64,000 nucleotides of DNA from Cryptomeria japonica. Taxonomy: Eukaryota > Streptophyta > Pinopsida > Cupressales > Cupressaceae. Position numbers and translations under genes: made by a program. Location: contig NC_081408.1 of assembly GCF_030272615.1 (NCBI RefSeq), positions 303,279,450 through 303,343,449 of the forward strand, read 5' to 3'. A model generated the notes under the pieces. The model was given only the letters and a program-made list of their open reading frames with translations. It was not told where the DNA came from and searched no databases. Below, piece after piece: positions 1 through 11,344 of this stretch (its first letter is position 1; every line of letters starts with the position of its first letter).

Positions 1-400
1 ATGCTGATTGTAACTCTACAGGGCCCTCCCCACCCATTCTTTCTTTTGATGGTCTTAATGATAGTATTGTCTGGATCATGGTTTGTCGAAGGCGGAAGGG
101 AAAATCTTCCCCCCTCCCCCAAGTTTTCCTTGGCTCGGATGATTCTCCCCATCTTTGAGCTAGGTTTTGGGTTATTGTAGGTTTGATAGGTTCTTTTCAC
201 CTATCTGACCTCGGTTCCTATAGGGTTCTTACCCCTATTTTTTGTTTCTTTTACTCCCTTTGGGTTGTATTTTTAAGGGTTTGCACCCTTGTTAAATGCC
301 ATTTTCTTAATATTGATTATATTTGGCTATGTTAAAGGTCAGTGCCCTTGTTAACATTGGTTTAATAATAAAAAATGTGGTTAAAATAATTTAGCGAATT
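1..400 (+). mobile_element. LINE-like 3' end remnant
   Basis: The first part reads, with interruptions, as a short protein stretch containing GLNDSIVW followed by a basic KGKSS segment. A non-coding tail follows, with repeated 'cccttgttaa' phrases and an A-rich stretch near 370. The same protein stretch appears on the other strand near 3840-3905, so this is a dispersed repeat. A charged tail of ORF1 followed by a 3' UTR is usual for plant LINEs; that assignment is inference. The 5' side is cut by the window edge, and no reverse transcriptase is visible. Confidence 0.45.
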
Positions 401-2800
401 CTGATTAACCTGATAATGGAGATTAAATAAGGAATTATCAACTGTGAATAAAAAATGTTTTCATATGATCAGAGAAATATATTCATGACTTGTAATGTAA
501 TTCTTCCATCTCTTTATGTTTTCTATTATCATTCTGATAATAGATCACGGAGTATGATCTGAAACATTGAAAATCTCTACATAATCTAATCTAAAAATGA
601 TTATATTATGTACTCTATATCGTATCCATGACTTATTTTTTCCCTAACAAAGCCAAATCTTCATCCCAAATCCCATCATATATATATGAACTACAAAGTG
701 ACCAATCATGATCAACGCGTTCAAATTTGAGAAGAAAATGCAAATACTTGGAATACTTGGACGAGTATAGTGAACACTAATCACACCAATACAAAAGCAT
801 AGTCATTCATGCTCTTCTTAACCCCCACACCTACAACAAGTCAAGGATAAATTAGTAAGATATATATTGTCATGTTTGAAAAAGTTGCCATCTTCACAAC
901 AAGCACAATGGTCCATATGATATTGAAGAAATGCTCTGTTTTGCTGATAATTTATTTGTTGCCCAGTCATACAAAATTTGAGCTACCTGTTCCATGCTAC
1001 ACACATATATACACCCAAATTTTGTTTTTCTTTTTTCCAATTGATGGGAACAATTTTAAACCTTAGGGAAGATTGATAAAAAAACTTTAAGCATGACTGT
1101 GAACAATTTTTTCACACATAAACATGCATAAATGGTTTTGCTCACCATTCAATCTGACTATTTTCAATCTCTAGTGTACAACCTAGGCATTAGTAAAAAT
1201 ATCACCCTAGCTATCCAAGATAACCTTCATTAACTCTTTAAGAGAATCTTGTAGTAATGTCAAAAGTAACCCAAATGCTCACGAATATCATGCACATAAC
1301 CTAACCAATGCCTCAATACTAGAAGAAATAATTTATGTTACTGGAAGTGTGTAGAAAAAACATAGTAAATGTTTAAGATATTGCAAAAATTGTTAGAATA
1401 TGTAATTTCTGCAAATTAACCAAATCAAAAAAGAAAAGGAAAGTGGGTTTAATGTTAATTCTTAAAAAAAGACCTAGACATGAAGACCTGGAATATAAAA
1501 ACTGATGGCAAAATGCTATGAAATCAAAACTTTTAAGCAAAGCTACTCAAATAAGAATAACCGCTTAATAAGAACTATAATCAACATTGGTTTTGATTTG
1601 GTCAAGTAGTCAATTGAGAGTGTTAATGTCAAAGATGACACATAAATCCAAGGTGAACATTTGTGTTTAATGAAAACACGATAAGTGGAGGAAGACCAAA
1701 TCTGGAAAAAGGGACCCTTATACACCTGAATGCAGTTGAGAACAATTTGTTATGTCCAATGGTGTTAATACTACCATATTCATATTTTATAAAATCTATG
1801 TAAAATATTTTGAGAGATATTTGTTCTTAGAAATACTAATGAACAAAGAAAATTCCAGACAAAAGAAAACATAAACAAGCTTTTTACTATGAAATTGAAC
1901 AATGAGTTTTTCATAATTGAAGCAACCTTCTTCATTAGATGCTGCTACTTCCCATGGAAAATATGATAGGAAAATGTGTGAAGAAGAAGAGAGATGGAAG
2001 GTCATATTAGCTTAATTATTTTGCAGATTGTGACAATTCATGGAGCTTCTCAGTTTCAACCACATTCTACATTTCAATTTTAAATCCCTTTCACTTCAAC
2101 AATTAATTTCCCTAATGAAAAGGACACAATTTTGAGCTCCTTCAAGTATCCCAGTCATTAGGTCTAATGGGTTTTCTTATAGGGAAGGTATAGAACAAAA
2201 TCATAGAATGATAATGCAAAGAATGAAGATGATGCTAGAGAAGCAACCTTTAAAGCTAGAGTAGAGAAGAGTAGGAAGTTGTTGGATTTGCAAGATCAAC
2301 ATCCTGTAAAGGTATATAATTAATCTTTTAAAATCTTAGTTGACTTTCTTTAATCAGTTTATTCCTATTTATAAGGTTTTCTTTATAACATGTGTTCTAG
2401 TCAGTCAGAATTGTTCCCTTAATTACATTGGCAAGAGTGCATCTTGTGGTTGATGTGTCGAGCCCATTATCTTCTTCTTAGAATAGTGGGTGGGTGGAAA
2501 AACAATTACCATAAATTATGTTAGAAATAGAAAGATTGAAATAGATCACAATCCTTAGTATTTTAGATTGCATCAGGGATATAGGAACAATTTGGTCTCT
2601 TTTCTCAGAGATGGATCATAACAATTTTTAACTTATAGTAACAATCTGAAAGCAGTATTACACTGATATTTACAAAAGAAAGTCAATTTCTCACTATGTA
2701 TTCTCTTTGGGTACATTTATGAATTTAACCATAGACTTTACCTAGGAGAGCATAGGAAGTTCTAGAATTCCAAACATGCAGGAAGATTTATTTTTAACTA
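401..2800. other. AT-rich intergenic DNA, no gene recognised
   Basis: This is AT-rich sequence with only short open frames that lack recognisable motifs. I see no repeat array, LTR end or RNA gene. The few frames of 60-70 codons look like chance openings. Confidence 0.6.
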
Positions 2801-2804
2801 CGTT

Positions 2805-3010
2805 ATATGGGGAACATCCCCAAGCCTAAATCCCTCATTCCTATTCTCGAGACAACTAGGGACATCCCCTATGTGTCCCCAATCTGCCATTTACAGTTGG
2901 AACCATTTCAAAAAATAGGGGACATCGCTCCCTAATGTCAAGAATGTCTAGTCATCCCATGAATGAACAAGAATGTTTGGGACATCTCTCGATCGTCCTG
3001 GAGATGGCCA
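2805..3010. repeat. GGGGACAT-motif-rich patch
   Basis: The phrase GGGGACAT, and variants such as GGGACATC, recurs several times within about 200 bases, close to its complement GATGTCCC. Such clustering is often seen near the ends of DNA transposons. I find no partner end or target duplication, so the origin is open. Confidence 0.35.
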
Positions 3011-3662
3011 AATAACTTAGGCACAAGGGAGCCAAATTTAAAAAACAAAAAAATAAACTAACTTCAATTTTTTTTAAAATCATTATTTTATATTTTTGTG
3101 AGCCCCTACCTCCCTACTTCTCCTAAAGGGGAATAGATTGACTTTTTCATTTCATTTCAACATTTGTGTGAAAGGGAAAAAAGGAAGCAATGGAAAGGGT
3201 TTGAAGCTAATCAATGAAAGAGGAGCAACAATAGGGAATAGAAGGAAAAGAGATTCAATCTGGGGCAAAGAGGCTACAAATCCTTCAAAGAGGTAAGTTT
3301 CATCTTTTCTTTTTTTTTCAATTTTTTTCGAAGCTTCAAGAATGAAATGCCTGTTTTTTTCTATTTTTAGCATTTTTTCATTTTAAAGTTTCATTCAATC
3401 TCAAAATAAAAAGAGCAACAATGAGAGTGACAAGAATAGTGAGAATGAAATGGAAGTAGGTGGTGAAAATAAAAGTCCCAAGTGTTGAAGAGGGTGATAA
3501 TAGACAACAACCAAACCCATTTAGGTACCCTTCAAAAACCATCCAAAAATATGTAAAGGCCCCTTTCAAAAAAACAAAAACTCTTCTCCAATATGTTTTT
3601 GATTAAAAAATAACCGTTAACTAGTGCATCAACCCTTTACATAGTCAGAGACTAACAAACAA

Positions 3663-3715
3663 AAAAAAATAACGAAGGGAGCAAGCCAAAAAAAAATAAC
3701 GAAGGGAGCAAGCCC
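3663..3715 (+). repeat. Short tandem duplication
   Basis: An A-run followed by 'taacgaagggagcaagcc' occurs twice in direct succession. It is a local two-copy duplication with no associated gene. Confidence 0.8.
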
Positions 3716-3779
3716 CCCAGCAACTAGGTCAAATAGGGAAACAAGAAAGCTTGTTAGACCAAAATACTAACTAGGCCCA

Positions 3780-4480
3780 ACTCAAGGAGGGGTAGAGACA
3801 CCCGAACCTTGACAGGTAGAGTTTTGAAGAAGGGAGGAGGACCTCCCCTTCATCCTGTGATGAACCACAGTCCAGGTGATACAATCATTAGGACCATTAA
3901 GAGAGAGATCAAGTGGGAGTGAATCTGTAGGTTTGTAAGCAAAAGTAGCGACACAGTGTTGTAGAACTGCAATAGGGTGTTTTGAAATAACGACAGACTA
4001 TTGCAGAGGAAAAACAACAGGAGCAAAGATAGTAGAAGTAGAGGCATTAGGAGCATAAATAGGTTGTCAAGGAAAAACAACACCGAAAGCAAGCTCAATA
4101 GAAGTAGAAGAGGGTTGCAAAGTAGGAGTAATAGCAGCAGCAGTGAGAGAATCAGTAGAAGGTTCAACAATAGTGAGAGACACTTCATCTTAGGAGGATA
4201 CATCATCTTCATGAGAGGAACTAGCAAAATCTAAAGCATTGATAGTCAAATGGTCAATAGTATCATCTTTCCACCAAGTAACAACACCCCTATGATGAGG
4301 AAGAGAACAGTCTGAATCAAGATGTTTCATTGAGAAGCATTTTCGAGAGAGAAAGGGGAGGCCCTCATAATCTAACAGCTAAGTCTATGGCCTATCCCCA
4401 ACCATGAGAACAACATCCCTTGGGAGAGGCGAGGAGATGTTTGTGTCGATTAAAATGCAAGAAAAGGTAGAGTGCCCCAT
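3780..4480 (-). pseudogene. LINE ORF1-like remnant
   Basis: On the minus strand a broken frame reads GPNDCITWTVVHHRMKGR near 3905-3845. This matches the GLNDSIVW...KGK stretch at the window start. Upstream on the same strand are a Ser/Thr/Pro-rich stretch and a degenerate Cys-His patch (CFSMKHLDSDC, about 4335-4300) resembling a worn zinc knuckle. A knuckle followed by a low-complexity linker is typical of plant LINE ORF1. Stops and frameshifts are present and no endonuclease or reverse transcriptase is visible. Confidence 0.4.
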
Positions 4481-4959
4481 AGAAGATGTGGCCTCATCCA
4501 CCTTCAATAAACAACCTATGGGTCCTTGCCAATAGCCTCGCAGCAAGAAAGTTTGTAATAACCCTTTCTACAATTTTATTTCAAATACAAAATTCTAATA
4601 ACTCAACTTACATTTACAATTTGCAAAAAAATGTTGAAATCAAGTATGCTGAAAATTACACCAATGAACTTATAAACACTTAAAACCCTCATAAAAAAAC
4701 ATAAGAAGAAGATTCTCCATAAATTTTTCCATTATAACCACATGCAAAAATATGTTAATGACAGCCCACAAATCTCCCATGAAGCATTAAAAAATAGACT
4801 CAAAAAATAGAGCACAAAGCTTCACAAATCCACTATAAAATCCAAAATACTCTCTAAACTCCTCAAACTTTCCCACAATAGCAAGATGCATGAAAATAAA
4901 TGTCTAACAATAGGGAAAATTAAATTCGACTTGATATTCCCCTAAATGTGGACCCCAAT

Positions 4960-5720
4960 GAGACTAAATGTGATGAAATGGATATTGACAAGCTCTTGGG
5001 CAATTCATTGGCCAACTAGGAGAAATGCTTCCAAAGGGTTTTTGGTGAAATTAGCTTCCTGAAACAGGGGATAAAGGATATTGTGGACTCTTTCACGGAG
5101 AATCTGGCACCTGATAAAACTAACAAACTCCTGAAGTTGTCTCAAAAAATTGTGGAAGACATTAAGGTTATGAAGACTAAGCATGAGGATAGGATTGATA
5201 GGTTGGAGAACGAAATCCAGGAGTTCAAGAGTAAGATTAATAGTTTGGTGGAAGTTAGTAAATAAGCAATGCATAATAGTGTTGAAGGCCTCAGAAGAGT
5301 CAATGAGGAAATTGCCTTGCAGAAAGTTCACATGACCAGATCTAAATTATCCTTAGACACTAATCGGGACAAGAGAATCTAGGATATGCAGGAATCTACA
5401 GGGCCATCCACCAGGACCATGAGCAAGAAATAGGAAAGATCCAGTTTGAGGTTCATCATGGAAGAACACCAGGAGATCAACAATAGAGCGATCCTAAAGA
5501 ATACTAAGATTTTGAAAGATCTTACTTAGTTTTTAGGGCTGGTTTCCCTTGTTTCTATTTTTTTTTTTGGTGGTTAGACTTGCTAGGGTGAGTCCCATAT
5601 TTTTGTTGTTGTTTAGCTACTAGTTAGTTACTAGTTAACTCTGTTTAGTTTTTGGATGATTTTGGGTTTGAGGTCCTTGTAAAACCCGTTTATCTTAATC
5701 AAAAACAATATGTTTTTATT
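4960..5720 (+). pseudogene. Coiled-coil ORF remnant with LINE-like tail
   Basis: A frame with several stops encodes a Lys/Glu-rich heptad-like segment (KLSQKIVEDIKVMKTKHED and onward, about 5130-5265). It is followed by a T-rich non-coding tail ending in 'ttatcttaatcaaaaa' near 5705. A coiled coil followed by such a tail would suit a truncated non-LTR element, but no catalytic domain is present. Gag of another element type is an alternative. Confidence 0.35.
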
Positions 5721-7925
5721 ACCAGCAATAAAAAACTAAAAATGAACAACCCACATAAAGTTTCTTTGAATCACAACTGCAACCCCTGAACGTGATTGCC
5801 ACTAGGGACTCGTAAATACACTACTTGCAAGCCTCTATCATCTTGGTTTATTAGCCCGGAACATCACTCCTTCAATGGTTTCTTATCCTTTGAAGAATAA
5901 CAACAAACCTTGTTGAAATGATTAGATAGAATGAATGAAATTGGAGCCAAAACAATACTTAAACCCTAAAATAATTTTCAATTCAAACTCGATACCCAAA
6001 CCCAATGCCTAAGAGGGAAATAGGTTTGTAATTCAAATTTAGAACATTCACTTTCCATTTGTTAGCCACCTTTCAACACCATTCCAGAATCCATTTCTAT
6101 CATTTCAAACAAATACAGCATAGACAATGCATCTTCATACCATGACTCATACACTATATTCAAACTACATATCAAGAATACCACGTATGCCAAATGCACA
6201 AATTAAATATCACAAATGCAATATGATTGTTCTATGTGAGTGTGTGCAAGTACATTAGGTTCCATTAATTGTACTAATAATAAATTTAAGCATAGCATGG
6301 AGATGTGACATACCAAATTTAAAGACCACCATAGTATTATGATAGAATTCACATACTCATCTAGACTCATGTGGTTAGGTTAAATGTACACAAATGAAAT
6401 TGTCTTATAGATTTTGATGTTTGAATAATTTTACTATTCATGAATGAACTATAAATATATATTTGAATGGGAATAAAATATCTTTATATAAATCTAGAGT
6501 AATTAAATAACTTGGAGAGGTTGAGTCATCATTATGTCATGATTCAACTTTGCACAAGAATATGCTACTTGTTTGATAAGTATTTGCATTCAAAATTCTA
6601 TCATAATAGACCCCAAATTAAATGGGAATCGACATGAAAATACAAATAATATTTTTATTTTATTTAATTACTATTATAATAAAGAGAGAAACTTAGGACA
6701 TTATAAATTCTATTATTCGATTTAATGGTTATTTGAAAGGATGAAAATTAATAAATATATATGTAATAAGTAAATAAAGTTTGGATAGTAAAATATTTAT
6801 ATAATTTAAAAAGTGAAGTTTTAATTGAAAGCCTCCATGTGTCGTGCTGACTTTTCCACAATCTATATGCCTGAATATCGTGGAAGCATGATGGGGAAGG
6901 TTGAAAAACCAAACTCTGCACAGTATTAAATCTCCCTCAAAATTAGCTTAGCATAGCAGTTAGCTTAAGGTGGAAAAGAGTAAAAAAGAAGAAAATTTAT
7001 TTCATGTTCTTCTGGTATATATGATTCTTCTTCTTATTATTGATTTAGTTAATATATTCTTGTTATAGGCAGCTCTTACACTTAGTTGTGGATTGGAGAG
7101 AATTTTTGTCTAACGCAAAAATAATCATGTCAGTTCAAATGCATTTATTTTAAAATCTTTTTTTTTTTGTGTGTGTCAACTCATTCTAATTGGCTGGTTA
7201 AATTTATTTTGCAGACTTCTCAAATCTGGATAGCTGTAAAAGTTAATATTGGAATATAGTTGTCTATAAGATAATTATCCAAAGTAAATAGCATACAATA
7301 GTTTAAGGAACCAAGAATAACCAAATTTATGAAGTGATAATAGTTTAGATTAGGCCTTGGCTTCATGCTGAAACTATTAACCATCTTCTCAAGCCAAACA
7401 AATCCATCTAATGATAGATGCAATAAATATTTGAGTTAGAACATATATTTTAAAATATTTGAATAATATCTCTTTCTTGTGAATGTAGTCAAATTGAGTC
7501 AAAGATAAATGTCCCTTCTCAAGTTGATCTACTTTAAGTGTTCTAGCATTCTTAAGTTTTCCATAAGTCAACCGTCTACCATAAAAATATTGTAACAAAT
7601 ATCTGAAGATAAGATTGTTATGTTATTGAACTATTGTTATAGGTGAATTTGTGGGTTAAGTTGCAATGAAAGTTGCTTGTGTGTATTTAAGAATCTTGCA
7701 AAATTATTTCTAGTGTGTGTTGTTCATTCCTTCCTCTTTTTGGAACATATTAAACTTATAAATTTGGTTAAGAGACACAGATGTTATGATTGTTTTAATG
7801 ATGTCTTTTTATGGTGCAATATCCAAATTGGAAACTATTAGTGGATTAATAAATTGAAAGAATTCGAATTCAAATGATAATATTATTTAGAGAGGTATGA
7901 ATATACATGAGCAAAAATTATTAGA
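5721..7925. other. AT-rich DNA, no feature recognised
   Basis: I see only AT-rich sequence with short chance frames. No tandem array, LTR end or conserved protein motif was found. Confidence 0.6.
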
Positions 7926-7929
7926 TAGG

Positions 7930-8290
7930 TTACAAGCCTATTTAAGCCCTAATGAACCTAGGACAACCCTAACGAATGTAGGGTGGGCAGGTAATGAGGA
8001 TGAAAAGGATAATATATAATAACAAGCCTATACTAAGCCCTAACGTACCTAGAACAACCCTATGAATGTAGGGAAGTCGGGTAACAAAATAATAATAAGG
8101 ATAAAAACAATCAATATAGACTATCAAGCCTATACTAAGCTCTAATGAACCTAGGACAACCCTAATGAATGTAGGGCAGCTAGGTAACAAAATGATAATG
8201 AGGACAGAAAAGATAAATATAGACTAAAAAGCCTATATTAAGCCCTAATGAACCTAGGAAAACCGTAATGAATGTAGGGTGGCCCTAATG
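7930..8290 (+). repeat. Tandem array, about 100-bp unit, four copies
   Basis: The phrase 'acaagcctat(a)ctaagcc' (third and fourth copies begin 'tcaagcc' and 'aaaagcc') followed by 'cctaggacaaccctaa..aatgtaggg' restarts near 7930, 8022, 8127 and 8227. Units differ by small changes and indels. The core CCTAATGAACCTAGGACA also turns up near 28300 and 59160-59395, so it belongs to a dispersed repeat rather than a unique locus. Confidence 0.8.
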
Positions 8291-8382
8291 ATCATAATCA
8301 TCATTTTTTCATTTGTTTCTCTATGCATCTTTTTCATCATAATCATCATAATTTGCACACATCCTAGATACATAATTACCGT

Positions 8383-8387
8383 TACAC
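8383..8387. repeat. Target-site duplication of Copia 1 (left)
   Basis: TACAC immediately precedes the 5' LTR and is repeated at 27801-27805 immediately after the 3' LTR. This perfect 5-bp duplication fixes both outer ends of Copia element 1. Confidence 0.95.
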
Positions 8388-9705
8388 TGTTGGCATTTGC
8401 ATGAAGATTGCATTAATGATATGTTATGTTGTCATTGATGTTAATTAAACTGGTAATGATATTGTTGATATTGTTGTAATATTGTTACTGTAACTAGTAG
8501 GAAGAATTTGTGGAGTGAACCAGTAACCAGTGTAAACCTTATCTATTGTTGTAATCGGTAAGCCCTACCTGTTGTTTTTGCTAAACCCTAACCGATTAAG
8601 TTTGGTGAATTGGTTATATTAGTTTATGATCTGATGATGAGCGGTAATGATGATGACACACATGATTATTGTATGAAGACAATTTCAAGAGATTTTGGCG
8701 AGTTGTTGTAACAATTTTTTCTAGGGAATGAACAAATGTATTGCATCTAATGCAAAGAGCGTGATGAGTTACTGAGTTCGATGAAGTGGTGATCAAGGAG
8801 CGATCAAGGTTTTCTTGATTGATGTGTAGAGATTGCTATGTAATCCAATGGTCATACTTGAACCAAATTTGTTTGTAATCTCGATGAGAGTTAGGTTTTT
8901 GTTGTGTTACCGACCTGATTGATTTGTATTTAAGGTCGATGAAGTTGTTTAGTTTTAGAGAGTTGGCAAAGAAATAGACACAGTTCAGTTGTGTGTGTGG
9001 TTACCGAACCGGATGATGTATTTGCAGTTTGAGTAAAGGCAGATAGGAGCATGAAATGGATCTGATCAAGCAAGTGTTGTTCTATTCAGACAAATCAACA
9101 AACTCCTGTTGTTTTGTAACAATTATAGCAGAATTGAAATCCCCTAACTGGGTAAGCTCTAACAAGCTTGGTGCTATTCAAATCCTCTAACAAGGTGGTC
9201 CATTAGATTGGATTTTCAAATCCTCTACCGAGGTTACTCCTTACAGAGTATTGCTTCTAACAAGGCATTTGTAGTCAATCCCTTAACTGGGTGATTCCTA
9301 ACAGGACCAATTCTTAATAGGACTTTTTGTAAAGCTTAGTTTAGATAGTTATCTTGTCAGTCTCATCTCACTGTGGTTTTTACCTATTTTGGTTTTTACG
9401 TCCAAAATATTTGTGTCAAGTTGTGAATGTTTTTGTTGTTATATTTTCATGGTTGATTTACTTAACTACTTAACTATTTTGATAAGTCATGATAATTAGA
9501 AGAATTTATATATGAAGAAGTTGTTTACTATTAATTTGTTGTAATAGACAATTGGTTTATCTTATGAGTTTCTATCTTGACAGAGTTATTATTCTAAGTT
9601 TACTTTGAGAGATTGATTGGTGAAGTTTATATCAGTTTTTCTATCTACTGATTCACCCCCCCTCTCATCAGTTGACCGAATACTTATTGTTTCATCATAC
9701 CATCA
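8388..9705 (+). repeat. 5' LTR of Copia 1
   Basis: It begins TGTTGGCATTTGC and ends CATACCATCA, matching the 3' LTR over its whole length with scattered substitutions. The second half carries repeated phrases such as 'cctctaacaagg' and 'aaatcctcta'. A TATA-like 'tgtatttaagg' near 8927 could be the promoter core. Confidence 0.93.
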
Positions 9706-9707
9706 AT

Positions 9708-9719
9708 TGGTATCAGAGC
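9708..9719 (+). promoter_or_regulatory. Primer-binding site of Copia 1
   Basis: TGGTATCAGAGC lies two bases after the LTR end. It is complementary to the 3' end of plant initiator methionine tRNA, the standard primer of Copia elements. Confidence 0.93.
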
Positions 9720-9774
9720 ATTATAGGTCCTCTAAAGTCTAAGCCTAATAGCTTGAGGTAAAGATCTGTTGATC

Positions 9775-10700
9775 ATGATGGAAAATGAAGGTTTGAAGTT
9801 TAATAGAAAGAACTACATGATATGGAGTGACAAAATGAAAATTTATATCAAGAGTCTGGGAAGTCAGTATTGGGAACATGTTGATACTAAGTATGTTGCA
9901 CCTACTGGGATGTTGACTGATGATCAGAAGAAAGAGCAACAAGAAAATCATCAAGCATTGGAGGCTATTATAAGTTCTTTGTCTGATGCAGAGTATGTAG
10001 ATGTTCATGGTCTTGAAACTACATATGAGGTATGGAAAAAAGTTGAAGATATTTATAGCGGTGATGAACATGTTAAGATCTCTATAGAGGAGAGTCTAAA
10101 AGGAAAGTTTGATGACATGCAGATGGCTAAAGGTGAGAATATCGAGCAGTATGGTCAAAGAATAAAAGAGATAGTTGGTGAAATTAAGAATGTAGGAGGT
10201 AACTGGAAGATTCCACAATGATCAGTAAGGTACTGAGAACCCTACTACCGGTCTGCACTATCTGAGTTGCAACTATTTAGGAGCTGAAGTCCATTGACAA
10301 AACTAAGGTAACTCTTGACTCCATCATTGGCAAGCTTATTGCTTTTGAATTAAATGGTTGTGATGGTAGTGTACAGAAATTTGAGTCTACATTTAGAGCT
10401 TCTATTTCTAACCCATCTGTGAGGAAAAGTAGAGATGCCACTCACATTTATGAATCCAGATTCAGTAGAGAAGTTGATGATGAAGACAGTTTAGTTGAGC
10501 TTGAAGCATTGTTGGCCAAGTGGTTGCCTAGAGGTACAGGTAAATATAGAGGTAAATTACCTTTGAAATGTTTTGCATGCAACAAGATTTGACACATTGC
10601 TTCTAATTGTCCTAATGGAGATAATGAGCACAAACGAGAGAAATTCAAGAAGTACAAGGGTAAAGGCAAAAGAGATTGTCTTATTGTTATTGATGGTGGT
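9775..10700 (+). pseudogene. Copia 1 gag (frameshifted)
   Basis: The N-terminal frame, starting MMENEGLKFNRKNYMIWSD, runs from 9775 to a stop at 10219. Gag then continues in another frame. Conserved features are the 'YMIWSDKMKIYIKS' gag start and a CCHC zinc knuckle (Cys codons 10569 and 10578, His 10593, Cys 10608) that binds genomic RNA in living elements. A TGA at 10590 interrupts the knuckle just before its histidine, so the copy is non-functional. Confidence 0.88.
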
Positions 10701-10742
10701 ATCACTGATGAGGAATCTGATGGTGATGCTAATGAAGACATT

Positions 10743-10944
10743 GTGTTTGTAGCCATTAAAGAAGAAATGTCAGAACATAAGGCATTAGTATCTAGGCTAG
10801 ATAACTCTAATGATTGGATCATTGATAGTGGTTGTTCACATCACATGACCAGTGATCGGAGCAAACTTCTTTCTCTGAAGGAATTTGATGGAAAAGTTGT
10901 AAGATTTGGTAATGACTCACCCTACATGGTTAAAGGTAAGGGAA
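10743..10944 (+). pseudogene. Copia 1 protease fragment
   Basis: The frame contains WIIDSGCSHHMTSD with the aspartic protease signature Asp-Ser-Gly at 10824-10832. This is followed by FGNDSPYMVKGKG. The protein is cut at 10944 by transposon A and resumes at 23183. The 4-bp duplication at the junctions accounts for the break, so this part was intact enough to align before the insertion. Confidence 0.9.
10941..10944. repeat. 4-bp target duplication of transposon A (left)
   Basis: GGAA precedes the left end of A and AGAA (23179-23182) follows the right end, with one mismatch. Taking out A plus one copy of these four bases restores the Copia reading frame across the junction. That supports 4 bp as the true duplication length. 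Confidence 0.8.
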
Positions 10945-10984
10945 GGCTATGTGTACAAAGATGGTGGTCTGAAAAGTGGACACC
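10945..10984 (+). repeat. Left terminal inverted repeat of A
   Basis: The first 24 bases match the reverse complement of 23155-23178 with three mismatches. A shared 'gtggacac' follows after a short gap of unequal length. The pattern GGSTAWGTGYAC recurs at the ends of B, C/E and D. Confidence 0.88.
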
Positions 10985-11040
10985 ACCAAAAAAAAACAAG
11001 GAAAAACAAGCAGCGCATGCATGGTTCTAAAATTTTAAAT

Positions 11041-11220
11041 GACTGCATACGCGCTTAGGTTTGTTGTTCCCGAGCCTAGAGAAGGTAGTGCATATGCGCT
11101 ACCTCTAGGAAAATGAGCGCGTACATACTACTTATAGAAAATGAGCACGTGCGCACTAATAATCACAAAAGAATCGCATACGCGCTAATAATCCCAAAAG
11201 AACTGCGTACGCGGCACCTG
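11041..11220. repeat. Subterminal palindrome cassette of A (left)
   Basis: At least five variants of GCATACGCGCT / AGCGCGTACAT occur in both orientations, separated by 'aataatcacaaaaga' or 'ctataggaaaatga'-type spacers. Similar blocks occur near the other side of the element (19801-20050 and 22240-22320). Repeated short palindromes inside both ends would suit transposase-binding sites; that role is inference. Confidence 0.8.
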
Positions 11221-11344
11221 TCAAAATTTTTGTTAAAAAAAAACTAGGTCTTATTTTCCCATGAATAGCACATTTTTAGTTTGTTTTTTCTTTATTTTCT
11301 TTCCTAAACCGCGAACGGTGTGCTAGATTTCTCCTCCAGACACT

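Noticed and set aside
3850-4227. Leucine-rich minus-strand frame resembling a membrane protein
   Set aside because: A different frame of the same strand carries the conserved LINE-like residues; the Leu run is a shifted reading of a Ser/Thr/Pro-coding repeat.
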